DNA from: Pseudalgibacter ostreae
GTDB lineage: Bacteria; Bacteroidota; Bacteroidia; Flavobacteriales; Flavobacteriaceae
Reading direction: 5' to 3'
Length of the DNA stretch: 64,000 bases
Assembly: GCF_042427585.1 (NCBI RefSeq)
Contig: NZ_JBHMFC010000007.1
Coordinates: 1 to 64,000, forward strand
Shown here one piece after another: positions 25,195 to 33,779 of this stretch (its first letter is position 1; each line of letters begins with the position of its first letter). A program made the translations under genes and the position numbers. The notes under the pieces are model-generated. The model saw only the letters and a program-made list of their open reading frames with translations, was not told where the DNA came from and did not search any database.

Positions 25195-25569
25195 ATGTCA
25201 GAGCATGTTATTTTAACTACCGGGATTTACGATATGATCAAAGAACACGTAAGAAGAAAAAAAGTAACCAAACAAGAAGAGGAGCTTTTGATTGCCGAAT
25301 TGAAAAGTGCCCAACAGGTATTGCGTAAAGATTTACCTAATGATGTGGTTACTGTAAATCGTAAGGTAACAATCAAGGATCATACCGCTAATAAAGAAGA
25401 AGATTACTTTTTTGTTTCTACAAACAAAGTCAATAATAAGAAAAGAAAATTCTCTATTTTATGCGATGTTGCTGTAGCGACTGTTGGACGTAAAGTTGGA
25501 GATGTTATCGATTGGCCATTTAAGAATGGGGAAAAGAAAATTGAAATCTTGAATGTAGAAAGCTTTTAA
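25195..25569 (+). CDS. GreA/GreB-family (Rnk-like) factor
   Basis: A longer frame opens at 25093, but the ATG at 25195 (MSEHVILTTG) is the likely start because the extra N-terminus has no family similarity. The 124-aa product keeps a shortened helical N-terminal part (about 1-45) and the FKBP-like C-terminal GreA/GreB domain (about 50-124, with FSILCDVAVATVGRKVGDVI). Its size is close to Rnk rather than full GreA (about 158 aa). It probably binds RNA polymerase in the secondary channel, but a short coiled coil would not support normal cleavage stimulation. Its 5' side holds a terminator and a small ORF. Confidence 0.85.
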   Translation: MSEHVILTTGIYDMIKEHVRRKKVTKQEEELLIAELKSAQQVLRKDLPNDVVTVNRKVTIKDHTANKEEDYFFVSTNKVNNKKRKFSILCDVAVATVGRKVGDVIDWPFKNGEKKIEILNVESF

Positions 25570-25606
25570 TACGTTTAAGCGTCGTTGTTTCAAAACAAAT
25601 AAAGAT

Positions 25607-25638
25607 CCTTAGCTATTTATTAGCAAGGGTTTTTTTTT
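25607..25638 (+). terminator. Intrinsic terminator after the GreA-like gene
   Basis: CCTTAGCT (25607-25614) pairs with AGCAAGG (25622-25628) with one bulge, followed by a run of nine T residues. Confidence 0.75.
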
Positions 25639-25766
25639 GCTTTTTTCTAAATAATTATAATTCCTAAACAAAAAATGGAAATTCTATAAGTGATCTAAAA
25701 AATGATATAACATATACCCAGCATATCCTGGGCATCTTTGTAGTGTAGAATTTTAAAAAAAAGATA

Positions 25767-26417
25767 ATGAAAAATTTAGGAAAAATTTCAGTGGCCTTTT
25801 TTCTGGCACTTGGTTTAACAACCTCTTTAAATGCACAAGTTAGCGAATCATTAACCCCTCAAATTGGAGTAAAGGGCGGTGTAAACTTCTCTAATTTATA
25901 TACAGATGATGTGGACGACAATAATGTATTGACCAGTTTTAATGCCGGTTTGTACGCTAGTTTTCCAATAACAGACTTTATTGCCATTCAGCCAGAGCTA
26001 TTGTATTCTCGAAAAGGTTCAGAGCTGGTTTATGATAATGCATTAACATCAGGAACTGCAAAATTTAAATTAAACTATGTAGAAGTGCCTGTTTTAGTAA
26101 AATTCAATGTTGCTAAAAACATTAATATACATGCCGGTCCTTATTTTGCTTATCTAGTGGATTCTCAGATCTCAAATGAAACAGATGGTGGTTCTTTTAA
26201 TTTTGAAGAAGAAATAGATAATGATGATTTTAATAAATTTGACGTAGGCCTTTCTGCAGGTGTTGGTTTAGATTTAGATGCCATTGGTATTGGGTTAAGA
26301 TATAATTATGGCTTATCTACAGTTGGTAAAGAACGAACTTTTGCAGGACAAGACTATACTTTTCCAGATGGTAAAAACAGTAATATTAGTTTGTATGTGG
26401 CCTTAAAACTTAATTAA
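25767..26417 (+). CDS. Outer membrane beta-barrel protein (porin-family, OMP_b-brl_2 type)
   Basis: The 216-aa product has a signal peptide (cleavage near LNAQVS) and alternating strands of an eight-stranded barrel. Family motifs include IGVKGGVNFSNLY (about 32-44), FNAGLYASFPI and a final aromatic strand SLYVALKLN. The function of such small barrels is generally unknown. It is monocistronic, followed by its own terminator. Confidence 0.9.
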   Translation: MKNLGKISVAFFLALGLTTSLNAQVSESLTPQIGVKGGVNFSNLYTDDVDDNNVLTSFNAGLYASFPITDFIAIQPELLYSRKGSELVYDNALTSGTAKFKLNYVEVPVLVKFNVAKNINIHAGPYFAYLVDSQISNETDGGSFNFEEEIDNDDFNKFDVGLSAGVGLDLDAIGIGLRYNYGLSTVGKERTFAGQDYTFPDGKNSNISLYVALKLN

Positions 26418-26454
26418 GCGCTTGTTTTAAAATCGGGCCTTAAAAAAAATGACT

Positions 26455-26495
26455 ACCCGCTGGTTCTATAAAAGATATCTAGCGGGTTTTTTTTG
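26455..26495 (+). terminator. Intrinsic terminator after the beta-barrel gene
   Basis: ACCCGCT (26455-26461) pairs with AGCGGGT (26481-26487), followed by a run of T residues. Confidence 0.8.
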
Positions 26496-26643
26496 TTCAA
26501 ATTCCATCTATATTATTTCAACTAGTTTGGGCGTGTTCCAAAAGAGTTAAAGTTTGCTTTATTAGAAACAAAAGGATGTAGTTCTAGTCCGTAGTTTTAC
26601 GGTAAGGAGTTTGCCTAACGTATGATATTTAAATAGAACTATT

Positions 26644-26817
26644 ATGGAAAATGAAAAAGAGGATTTCGAATTTGTAAAAGAAGCAGAAGACCATAAAAAA
26701 AATTACATCTTAAAAAAAGATAAGATAACTAAAGGAACGATGCTTTTTATTATTATAATACTCGTGTTACTGGGTATTGCCGTAGTCTATTCTGGAATGT
26801 TTTTTGGCGAATCGTAA
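26644..26817 (+). CDS. 57-aa single-pass membrane protein
   Basis: The ORF runs ATG at 26644 to TAA at 26815-26817. It has a charged, acidic then basic N-terminal half (1-30) and one strong transmembrane segment (about 33-53, MLFIIIILVLLGIAVVYSG). The charge layout predicts a cytoplasmic N-terminus. No named family was recognised. It lies between two terminator-bounded genes and is probably monocistronic. Confidence 0.7.
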   Translation: MENEKEDFEFVKEAEDHKKNYILKKDKITKGTMLFIIIILVLLGIAVVYSGMFFGES

Positions 26818-26895
26818 ATGCTAAAATGATAAGCTAGGAGCTTTTAACACAAAACTCTTAAACATTTTGAATGGCATAAAAGCCTCGATTACGCT

Positions 26896-27672
26896 TTAAA
26901 AGCCTTGTTCTTTTTGTATTTGTTCATATGCTGTTTGAACCTGTCTGAACTTTTCTTCAGCACCTTTACGATGCGCTTCACCTAAATGGATCACTTTGTC
27001 GGGATGGTATTTTTTAGCCATGGTACGATAAGCTTTCTTAACCTCTTCTGCAGTGGCCCCTTTGTTAATTTCCAATATTTTGTAAGCATTATCACTACTG
27101 TTGTAAAACATGGCTTTAATGCTTTCATAGTCTCTTTGGCTAATCCCTAAAAAACCAGAAATACTATGGATTTGGCGTTCTTCATTATCTGTAACCATAC
27201 CATCTGCCTTTGCGATACCAAATAGAAAATGCATAAGTTGTAAGCGAGATGGATGGTCCATCATGGTCTTTATCTGAAGGCACACTTGTTTAATCGGAAT
27301 GTTATTTTGGTTATTTATGTTTTTGAATAACCTAAATGCTTGGTTTGCGCGCTCTTTTCCATACATGCTTACAAATTGATTGCGTACAAAATCCAGTTCG
27401 CGTTGGTCTTGTATGCCATCGGCTTTTATAACTATAGACGAGAGTATTAATAAGCTTACTTCAAAATCACCAGATTGTGTGCGTGGTGATGATTGTGATC
27501 CGTAATGTGGTCTTCTAGGGCCTCTTGTTTGTTCACCTTCTCCTAAAAATGGATTGTTTTTTCCATCTGAAAACGCATCCACCATGCTACCAATGGCCAA
27601 TCCTATAATGGCGCCAATCGGGCCGCCAAACGACCATCCAATAGCCCCGCCTATCCATTTTGAAATACTCAT
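26896..27672 (-). CDS. TerB-like and DnaJ domain protein (DjlA-like)
   Basis: The 258-aa product starts with a glycine-rich hydrophobic stretch (about 8-32, GGPIGAIIGLAIG) that may insert in a membrane. A TerB/DjlA-type helical domain follows (about 70-180, FGIAKADGMVTDNEERQI). The C-terminal J domain (about 193-256) has the HPD triad in KKYHPDKV. It should recruit and stimulate DnaK. The layout (membrane stretch, TerB, J domain) is that of DjlA. Confidence 0.92.
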   Translation of the reverse strand: MSISKWIGGAIGWSFGGPIGAIIGLAIGSMVDAFSDGKNNPFLGEGEQTRGPRRPHYGSQSSPRTQSGDFEVSLLILSSIVIKADGIQDQRELDFVRNQFVSMYGKERANQAFRLFKNINNQNNIPIKQVCLQIKTMMDHPSRLQLMHFLFGIAKADGMVTDNEERQIHSISGFLGISQRDYESIKAMFYNSSDNAYKILEINKGATAEEVKKAYRTMAKKYHPDKVIHLGEAHRKGAEEKFRQVQTAYEQIQKEQGF

Positions 27673-27838
27673 GTAAGTAAGTTTTATTTATTACGTCAAA
27701 CCTACATATAAATTCATTCTTTTAAAAGAAGAAATCTTATTAAGTGCATGGCTATCAATTTATGGATTATTTAAGAGATGTTGCCCATTAGGATGATATT
27801 TGTTTTTAGAATGCAGCCTAGTTTAATTGTACAATTGG

Positions 27839-27846
27839 TATCTTTG
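27839..27846 (+). promoter_or_regulatory. -7 box of the bacilliredoxin gene
   Basis: TATCTTTG matches TAnnTTTG exactly, 35 bp before the start codon at 27882. No well-spaced TTG was found upstream. Confidence 0.5.
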
Positions 27847-27881
27847 CCGTATAAGACGTTAATTATTAAAATTTAAAACAT

Positions 27882-28292
27882 ATGTATCCAGCAGAATTAG
27901 TGAAACCAATGCGCGAAGATTTAACGAAAGTTGGTTTCGAAGAATTACATACTGCACAAGCAGTTGATGAGGTTTTAGAGAAAAAAGGCACGACGTTACT
28001 CGTGATTAATTCAGTTTGTGGTTGTGCGGCAGCCAATGCGCGCCCAGGTGCTCGTATGAGTTTGCAAAACGACAAAAAGCCAGACCATATTGTAACGGTT
28101 TTTGCGGGAGTTGATAAAGAAGCGGTAGATGCGGCCAGAGGCCATATGTTACCATTTCCTCCAAGTTCGCCAAGTATGGCTTTGTTTAAAGATGGTGAAT
28201 TGGTGCATGTTCTAGAACGTCATCATATTGAAGGCAGAGCAGCAGAACTAATTGCAGAAAACCTTAAAGATGCTTATAATGCAAATTGCTAA
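27882..28292 (+). CDS. BrxA/BrxB-family bacilliredoxin
   Basis: The 136-aa product is a thioredoxin-fold protein with the CGC motif (Cys46-Gly-Cys48 in SVCGCAAANARPG) characteristic of YphP/YqiW. These proteins reduce mixed disulfides formed between low-molecular-weight thiols and cytoplasmic proteins under oxidative stress. Length and motif are intact. The gene stands alone with its own terminator. Which thiol is used in this organism is not visible. Confidence 0.93.
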   Translation: MYPAELVKPMREDLTKVGFEELHTAQAVDEVLEKKGTTLLVINSVCGCAAANARPGARMSLQNDKKPDHIVTVFAGVDKEAVDAARGHMLPFPPSSPSMALFKDGELVHVLERHHIEGRAAELIAENLKDAYNANC

Positions 28293-28320
28293 ATAGGTGT
28301 TGAATTATAGATTAAAATGG

Positions 28321-28349
28321 AACCACGATACTGCATCGTGGTTTTTTTA
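28321..28349 (+). terminator. Intrinsic terminator after bacilliredoxin
   Basis: AACCACGAT (28321-28329) pairs perfectly with ATCGTGGTT (28334-28342) around ACTG, followed by a T run. Confidence 0.9.
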
Positions 28350-28612
28350 TGTGCATAACGCAACCTTTTGTAGAAATTTACATCTATAAATAAAATAGAT
28401 ACCCTTATAAAACAATTTTTTTAATGTTAATATTTATAAGCGTATTGTTTTTATATGATCTCTCTTGCAAAATAGAATCTATTAAATGGTTCGCCATTAA
28501 TTATTAGTGCGGCAGCTTTGGGGATTGAAAACACCCAGAAACTAGATGAGAAATGAGATTTTAAGAACGAACCTAAGCGTATATTAAATAAAAGACCATT
28601 TAAACAAACTAT
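28350..28612. other. Intergenic region
   Basis: About 260 bp of AT-rich sequence. No ORF, strong hairpin or exact promoter box was seen. Confidence 0.4.
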
Positions 28613-29008
28613 ATGATGCCAAAACACCTTTTAAGTATTTTAACCCTTTGTTTCGCGTTAATAACCTTTCAGTGCGAAGGTGATGATGCAAATAAAACTC
28701 AAGAAGTAGAACAAGCCGAACTTAAAAGTTTAAAATCTAAAATTGAAACTTTGATAAACACATCGATATGTGATAAGTCTACCACTTGTAAATATATTGC
28801 ATTTGGTAGTAAACCCTGTGGAGGACCGTGGCGTTACTTGTTATATACGACTTCTATTGACGAAGAAAAACTAAAAACTTTAATTGAACTATACAATACT
28901 AAAGAGGCTGCTTTTAATACAAAGTGGGGGATTGTTTCAGATTGTGCGTTTCTAGAACCTCCTGTAAACATAACCTGCGAAAATAACATTTGTGTTCCTA
29001 GTTATTGA
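28613..29008 (+). CDS. Small Cys-containing lipoprotein
   Basis: The 131-aa product has a lipoprotein signal with probable acylated Cys21 (ITFQCEGDD). The mature part has six more cysteines, two of them in ICDKSTTCKYIAFGSK (about 52-67) and one in PCGGPWRYL. The pattern suggests disulfides in the periplasm. No function is known to me. The acyltransferase gene follows 26 bp downstream in the same direction. Confidence 0.78.
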   Translation: MMPKHLLSILTLCFALITFQCEGDDANKTQEVEQAELKSLKSKIETLINTSICDKSTTCKYIAFGSKPCGGPWRYLLYTTSIDEEKLKTLIELYNTKEAAFNTKWGIVSDCAFLEPPVNITCENNICVPSY

Positions 29009-29034
29009 ATGCTTGTTTTTGTTATTTTTGAGGT

Positions 29035-29772
29035 ATGATGAAATTTTTGTCCTACCCTTTATCGGCAGTTTATATACTATGTTTTGGTATTACTATTTTG
29101 GTGTTTCACCCCATACAGTGGATTTGCTTTAATCTATTTGGCTATCAGGCACATAAGAAATGTGTAGATATCATGAACTTGTGCCTGATGCGATGTTTGC
29201 ATATTATAGGAACGCGTTTTTCATATTTTAACCCTTATGAAATTCCACCTGATCGACCTGTAATTATTGTTTCTAACCATCAAAGTATGAATGATATTTC
29301 GCCTATGCATTGGTTTATGCGAAGGTATCACCCTAAATTTATCAGTAAAATTGAATTGGGAAAAGGTATTCCCAGTGTATCCTACAACTTAACCCATGGT
29401 GGGTCTGTTTTGATTGATAGAAAGAACCCGCGTCAAGCTATTCCGGCACTTATTAAGTTTGGGGAGTATATTGAAAAAAACAAGCATGCTGCTGTTATTT
29501 TTCCAGAAGGTACGCGAAGTCAGGATGGCACGCCTAAACCTTTTCAAACAAAAGGCTTGGAGGTATTGTTTAAAAAAATACCATCGGCGATAGTGCTGCC
29601 CTTAACAATAAACAATTCATGGAAAACTTTAAAATATGGTAAATTCCCCATGGGATTAGGGGCACATATTACATTTACTGTTCACAAACCAGTAAAAATA
29701 GATACCTTTGCAAATACCGAAGTGCTTATCCATCATATTGAAGCTACTATAAAAAAACATATAAACCCTTAA
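29035..29772 (+). CDS. 1-acyl-sn-glycerol-3-phosphate acyltransferase (PlsC type)
   Basis: The 245-aa membrane-associated protein has a hydrophobic N-terminus and the acyltransferase motifs NHQSMND (His82, Asp87) and FPEGTRS (about 162-168). It transfers an acyl chain to lysophosphatidate or a related lipid. The acyl-ACP desaturase gene starts 10 bp downstream, so the two likely form a lipid-modifying operon. Specificity is not readable; ornithine-lipid or haemolysin-type acyltransferases share these motifs. Confidence 0.88.
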   Translation: MMKFLSYPLSAVYILCFGITILVFHPIQWICFNLFGYQAHKKCVDIMNLCLMRCLHIIGTRFSYFNPYEIPPDRPVIIVSNHQSMNDISPMHWFMRRYHPKFISKIELGKGIPSVSYNLTHGGSVLIDRKNPRQAIPALIKFGEYIEKNKHAAVIFPEGTRSQDGTPKPFQTKGLEVLFKKIPSAIVLPLTINNSWKTLKYGKFPMGLGAHITFTVHKPVKIDTFANTEVLIHHIEATIKKHINP

Positions 29773-29782
29773 AAAAAATATT

Positions 29783-30775
29783 ATGTCTTTAAAGAATGTT
29801 AGGTTAGAGGTTATGAAGTTTTTAGAGAAAGACGTAGAAACTTTAATCGAAAAATATTTAATAGAACCAGAAAAAATATGGCAACCCACAGATTTTTTGC
29901 CAAACCCTGATAGTGATCAATTTTATAATCAAATTGAAGAAATAAGAGAGCTTTCAAAAGAATTACCTTATGATTTTTGGGTGGTTTTAGTGGGCGATAT
30001 GATTACCGAGGAAGCTTTGCCAACTTACGAATCTTGGTTAATGGACGTAGAAGGCGTGGATCAAGTTAACGGCCAAAACGGTTGGTCTAAATGGGTAAGG
30101 CAATGGACGGCAGAGGAAAATAGGCATGGCGATGTACTTAATAAATACCTATACCTCTCCGGTCGTGTAAACATGCGCGAAATAGAGGTTACTACTCAGC
30201 ATTTAATTGCAGATGGATTTGATATCGGTACAGATAGAGATCCTTATAAAAACTTTGTTTACACCAGTTTTCAAGAGCTGGCGACTTATATCTCTCATAA
30301 TCGTGTTGCTAAAATAGCAAGAAAGACCGGAAACAAACAATTAGGGAAGATGTGCCAGATTATTTCTGGTGATGAAATGAGACATCATCATGCATATTCC
30401 GATTTTGTAGACCGTATTTTTAAAGTGGATCCTAGCCAGATGATGATGGCATTCCATTATATGATGAAGCAAAAAATAACAATGCCAGCACATTTTTTAA
30501 GAGAATCTGGCGATAAGATAGGAACTGCTTTTGAAGAGTTTTCAAATACTGCACAGCGAATTGGAGTATATACCTCTAAAGACTATGTGGATATCTTGCA
30601 AAAATTAATTGACCGTTGGGAAATTGATAAAATAACAAACCTTGATGATGAAGCAGAGAAAGCACGTGATTATTTAATGAAGTTGCCATCCAGAATGTTG
30701 CGTTTGGCAGATCGCATTAAAATTCCAGAAAACTCTTATCAATTTAAATGGGTAAATCCAGCAATTGTAAAATAA
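29783..30775 (+). CDS. Acyl-ACP desaturase (soluble di-iron, plant stearoyl-ACP type)
   Basis: The 330-aa product has the two di-iron ligand motifs of the FA_desaturase_2 family, AEENRHGD (about 111-118) and GDEMRHHH (about 196-203). Additional Glu ligands lie in EEALPTYE and SFQELATYI. It introduces a cis double bond into acyl-ACP using oxygen and reduced ferredoxin. It shares an operon with the PlsC-type acyltransferase and is followed by a terminator. Its length is normal for bacterial members. Confidence 0.93.
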   Translation: MSLKNVRLEVMKFLEKDVETLIEKYLIEPEKIWQPTDFLPNPDSDQFYNQIEEIRELSKELPYDFWVVLVGDMITEEALPTYESWLMDVEGVDQVNGQNGWSKWVRQWTAEENRHGDVLNKYLYLSGRVNMREIEVTTQHLIADGFDIGTDRDPYKNFVYTSFQELATYISHNRVAKIARKTGNKQLGKMCQIISGDEMRHHHAYSDFVDRIFKVDPSQMMMAFHYMMKQKITMPAHFLRESGDKIGTAFEEFSNTAQRIGVYTSKDYVDILQKLIDRWEIDKITNLDDEAEKARDYLMKLPSRMLRLADRIKIPENSYQFKWVNPAIVK

Positions 30776-30800
30776 ACAAGAACCTATTAAATTTGTAAAT

Positions 30801-30834
30801 TAATTCCTTTCTACTAAGAAAGGAATTTTTTATT
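30801..30834 (+). terminator. Intrinsic terminator after the desaturase
   Basis: AATTCCTTTCT and AAGAAAGGAATT pair across a very short loop within 30801-30828 and are followed by a T run. Confidence 0.85.
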
Positions 30835-30845
30835 TTTAATGCAGC

Positions 30846-31499
30846 ATGAGCCAAGACGAAATAATTAGTGAAACAAAAAAGTTTGTACAGCAAGCCCTTG
30901 TGAATGCTGAAGGTGGCCATGATTGGTTTCATACAGAGCGTGTTTATAAAAATGCTTTACTTATTTCAGAAAAAGAAAATGTAGATGTGTTTGTGGTGGC
31001 ATTGGGTGCTTTGTTGCACGACATTGCCGATAGTAAGTTTCATCACGGCGACGAAACTATTGGTCCTAAAAAAGCTTATAAATTTTTATCCCATTTAAAT
31101 GTTGATCGGGAGGTTATCGAGCATGTTATAAATATTATTGCGCATGTTTCCTTTAAAGGCGGGCATGAGGTTTTGAAATACCATTCTGCAGAGCTGGACG
31201 TTATCCAAGATGCCGATAGATTAGATGCTATGGGAGCTATTGGTATTGCACGTACTTTTAATTATGGTGGTTTTAAAAACAGACCGCTCTATAATCCTGC
31301 TATAAAGGTTAATCTTAATATGACTAAAGCTGAGTATAAGGCGTCTACAGCACCAACCATTAATCATTTTTACGAAAAGCTTCTGCTCTTAAAGAACAAG
31401 ATGAACACGGATACAGCGAAACAAATCGCTGTAAAAAGGCACGAATTTATGGAGCAATTTCTAGATCGATTTTATAAAGAGTGGAACGGCATGATTTAA
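30846..31499 (+). CDS. HD-domain phosphohydrolase
   Basis: The 217-aa product has HD-superfamily metal motifs in order: His in GHDWFHTERVY (about 20-30), the HD pair in LLHDIADSKFHHGDE (about 57-71), and Asp in VIQDADRLDAMGAIGIAR (about 118-135). It resembles YedJ/YpgQ-type hydrolases that act on nucleotides or related phosphates. The substrate is unknown. It begins 71 bp after the desaturase, behind a terminator. Confidence 0.9.
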   Translation: MSQDEIISETKKFVQQALVNAEGGHDWFHTERVYKNALLISEKENVDVFVVALGALLHDIADSKFHHGDETIGPKKAYKFLSHLNVDREVIEHVINIIAHVSFKGGHEVLKYHSAELDVIQDADRLDAMGAIGIARTFNYGGFKNRPLYNPAIKVNLNMTKAEYKASTAPTINHFYEKLLLLKNKMNTDTAKQIAVKRHEFMEQFLDRFYKEWNGMI

Positions 31500-31538
31500 A
31501 CGCTTATTAAGTGCTCTAGTAATTCCAAATTATAAGGA

Positions 31539-32411
31539 TTATTGAATAATCATTTTTATTTCTTTTCTATAATTGGACGCACTTTTTCCTGTAATTTCAT
31601 TAAACTGCTTATTGAAATGGGAGAAGTTATTAAAACCACACTCAAAGCATATATCGGCAATACTCATTTGGCTTTCATTTAATAACTTAGTGGCATGTAC
31701 AACACGATACTCATTTACCAGCTGTGTAAAGGTTTTTCCTGTAGCTTTTTTAAAGTATCTACAAAAAGCAGGAATGGTCATGCTTACTTCGTTTGCAATT
31801 TCATCTAAAGTAATGTGTTTTTGAAAATTTTTATTTACATATTTAAATACAACAGCAATTTTGGCGCTGTCTTGTGCTTCTGCTTCAAAAGCAAATCCGT
31901 CCGCATTTAATAAAGAGTAATCGTCTGTTAATGCTAAATGATTAAGGATTTCTAAAAACTTTATAACGCGCTCTAAGCCTTCATAGCTTAGTAATTTATC
32001 AATTTTAGGGCCTATAACAGCCTTGGTTTCCATTTTAAACCGTATTCCTTTCTTGGCACGATCAAATAAAGCAACCACATTTGTCATCTCGGGGATACTA
32101 ATAAAATCGTTTCCTAAAAAATCAGCTTTAAACTGTACGGTGGTTTCAGAGCCATTGGCCGTAAGTCGATCTGTAAAACCATTATGCGGCAAGTTCGATC
32201 CTATTAAGATGAGCTGGCTATTGTTAAAATAGGATAAATGGTTTCCAATATGGGTTTTCCCTTGTCCTTTATTTATATATATAAGTTCAAGTTCGGGGTG
32301 AAAATGCCAATAGGCGCCACTTCTGTCAACACTTTCAATATGTTGTTTTACTATTATAGAACTTCCAAAAGTTGGACTTAACTTTCTTAAAGTAGGCTTC
32401 TTGTTCTTCAT
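31539..32411 (-). CDS. AraC-family transcriptional regulator
   Basis: The 290-aa product has an N-terminal cupin sensor (about 20-100; HFHPELELIYINKGQGKTHIG region). Two C-terminal HTH motifs (about 190-288) include the AraC signature ADICFECGFNNFSHFNKQFNEITG. It is divergent from an exported-protein gene at 32617. The shared region carries 11-bp direct repeats (32495-32522) suitable for a two-HTH AraC protein. Control of the two neighbouring paralogous genes is inferred. Confidence 0.92.
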   Translation of the reverse strand: MKNKKPTLRKLSPTFGSSIIVKQHIESVDRSGAYWHFHPELELIYINKGQGKTHIGNHLSYFNNSQLILIGSNLPHNGFTDRLTANGSETTVQFKADFLGNDFISIPEMTNVVALFDRAKKGIRFKMETKAVIGPKIDKLLSYEGLERVIKFLEILNHLALTDDYSLLNADGFAFEAEAQDSAKIAVVFKYVNKNFQKHITLDEIANEVSMTIPAFCRYFKKATGKTFTQLVNEYRVVHATKLLNESQMSIADICFECGFNNFSHFNKQFNEITGKSASNYRKEIKMIIQ

Positions 32412-32494
32412 TACTTACAAAATTTAAATACAAAATTACAGATTATTATTCATACTTTGTGTATTTAATTACCTTAAACGTGTGCTATTTTAAC

Positions 32495-32522
32495 TTAACA
32501 TCTATTTAACATCTATTTAACA
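32495..32522 (+). promoter_or_regulatory. 11-bp direct repeats, candidate AraC sites
   Basis: TTAACATCTAT occurs twice head-to-tail (32495-32505 and 32506-32516), then TTAACA (32517-32522). The one-turn period fits AraC/XylS proteins, which bind direct repeats. The third TTAACA starts the block shared with the second paralogue's upstream region. Confidence 0.6.
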
Positions 32523-32587
32523 GGTAAGATAGCATATAAAGTAGCCAAATTAGATGTTTTTTAAGGAGGTAATCGGTTATACATTTG
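32517..32587 (+). promoter_or_regulatory. Duplicated promoter block, copy A
   Basis: This 71-bp block aligns without gaps to 33681-33751, about three quarters identical by eye. It ends in the exact -7 box TACATTTG (32580-32587), 29 bp before the ATG at 32617. The conserved ATGTTTT at 32554 lies at the -33 position, but no TTTG is present there, which suggests activator dependence. Confidence 0.7.
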
Positions 32588-32616
32588 CACCGTTGAATGT
32601 TAATACATACAAAATT

Positions 32617-33213
32617 ATGAAAACAATTAAAACAATTATGGTAATGGTAGTCTTAATGACTGCTTCGATGAGTTATGCAAATGAGCCTTCTGCGTTATTA
32701 GTTAAAAAAGGAAATAAAGAAACTGCTTTAGTTATAGAAAATGTAGTAAAAGGTGAATTTGTATCTATTAAAGATGATTTAGGTTTTGCTCTTTATAATG
32801 AAGTTATCATGAGCACTGGTAATTACAGTAAAGATTTTGATCTGGCAGAGCTTCCTAATGGAGACTATTTCTTTGAGCTATATGGCTACAATAAGATAGA
32901 AATTATTCCTTTTTCTGTAAATAAAAACAATGTTGTTTTTGATAAAGAAAAGGAATCTATAATTCATATGCCTGCAACAGCATTGGAGAATAATGTATTG
33001 TCTATTTCAAAAATTTCAAAAAATCTAGAACCCCTTAAAATAGAACTTTTTTATGAAGGCGCATCTGGTGTTTATGAATTGATAAATTCTGAAATAATAA
33101 AAGACGCTAATCCTGCTGAAAGGGTTTATGAATTATCGGAACTTCAAAAAGGACAATATAAAATAATCTATACCATATCAGGTAGAGTATTTGTAAAGCA
33201 CATTAACTTTTAG
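32617..33213 (+). CDS. Exported beta-sandwich protein, paralogue A
   Basis: The longer frame from 32554 overlaps the promoter, so the ATG at 32617 is chosen. The 198-aa product has a signal peptide ending near SYANEP. Its sequence shares a clear pattern with the product at 33780: KGxxxSIKDD, LYxE, GxYxKxFDLxxLPNGxYxFEL and IIPFSVN. This resembles Bacteroidetes DUF3244-like secreted proteins of unknown function with a small beta-sandwich and a C-terminal sorting-like repeat. It may be periplasmic or on the surface. Confidence 0.8.
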   Translation: MKTIKTIMVMVVLMTASMSYANEPSALLVKKGNKETALVIENVVKGEFVSIKDDLGFALYNEVIMSTGNYSKDFDLAELPNGDYFFELYGYNKIEIIPFSVNKNNVVFDKEKESIIHMPATALENNVLSISKISKNLEPLKIELFYEGASGVYELINSEIIKDANPAERVYELSELQKGQYKIIYTISGRVFVKHINF

Positions 33214-33222
33214 TTAATATCA

Positions 33223-33250
33223 TTTAGTTTAGTTTAGTTTAGTTTAGTTT
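33223..33250 (+). repeat. TTTAG microsatellite
   Basis: Five perfect tandem copies of TTTAG (33223-33247) plus TTT lie between the stop codon of paralogue A and its terminator. Confidence 0.9.
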
Positions 33251-33252
33251 GT

Positions 33253-33286
33253 AAAAGTGGGCTGTGGTGGCCCACTTTTTTTGTTT
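33253..33286 (+). terminator. Intrinsic terminator after paralogue A
   Basis: AAAAGTGGGC (33253-33262) pairs with GCCCACTTTT (33270-33279) around TGTGGTG, followed by a T run. Confidence 0.9.
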
Positions 33287-33680
33287 CTATATTATTCCGT
33301 TTTTTGAAATAATAAATTTTTGTGATCTATATTGTTTATACATGGTTTGGTAATCGTAGGGTCTATATTGTTAATTTTAAAGATAATTGGAATATATGAA
33401 AGATGTAAACGTTACCGTTATTTTTTTAAATAACCAGGTCACTTAGCATCGCCATTTGAGTTATATCCGCTTAAGGTGTTTATATTTTTAAAGTAAAAAA
33501 AAGCTGCGGTATTTATTACTTTAATAGAGCATAATTTATGTTATCCCATAAAATAGATGCTAACTGTACGAAGGTTAAGTCTTATCACTTTTTTATTCTC
33601 AAACAAAAAACACCTCTTTAATAAATGCTATTTAAATGGCTAAAAAATATGTTTTAAATTAACCTAAATTTGATGTAAAA
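33287..33680. other. Intergenic region between the two paralogues
   Basis: About 390 bp of AT-rich sequence with no convincing ORF on either strand. I see nothing in it except poly-A and poly-T tracts until the duplicated promoter block begins at 33681. Confidence 0.45.
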
Positions 33681-33751
33681 TTAACAGATAAAATAGCATA
33701 TAAATCCATCAATATCAATGTTTTATGAGGTGGTATTCTGTTCTATATTTG
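33681..33751 (+). promoter_or_regulatory. Duplicated promoter block, copy B
   Basis: Gap-free counterpart of 32517-32587, sharing TTAACAG, ATAGCATATAAA and ATGTTTT, and ending in the exact -7 box TATATTTG (33744-33751), 28 bp before the ATG. Only one TTAACA repeat is present here. Confidence 0.7.
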
Positions 33752-33779
33752 CAGTGTTGAACATTAAAAAAAACAACTT

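Noticed and set aside
25010..25216. Plus-strand 68-aa frame overlapping the terminator and the GreA-like start
   Set aside because: It starts within the terminator region, overlaps the real gene in another frame, and has no family-like segment.
33223..33250. Possible CRISPR-like array
   Set aside because: The unit is only five bases with no spacers; it is a simple microsatellite.
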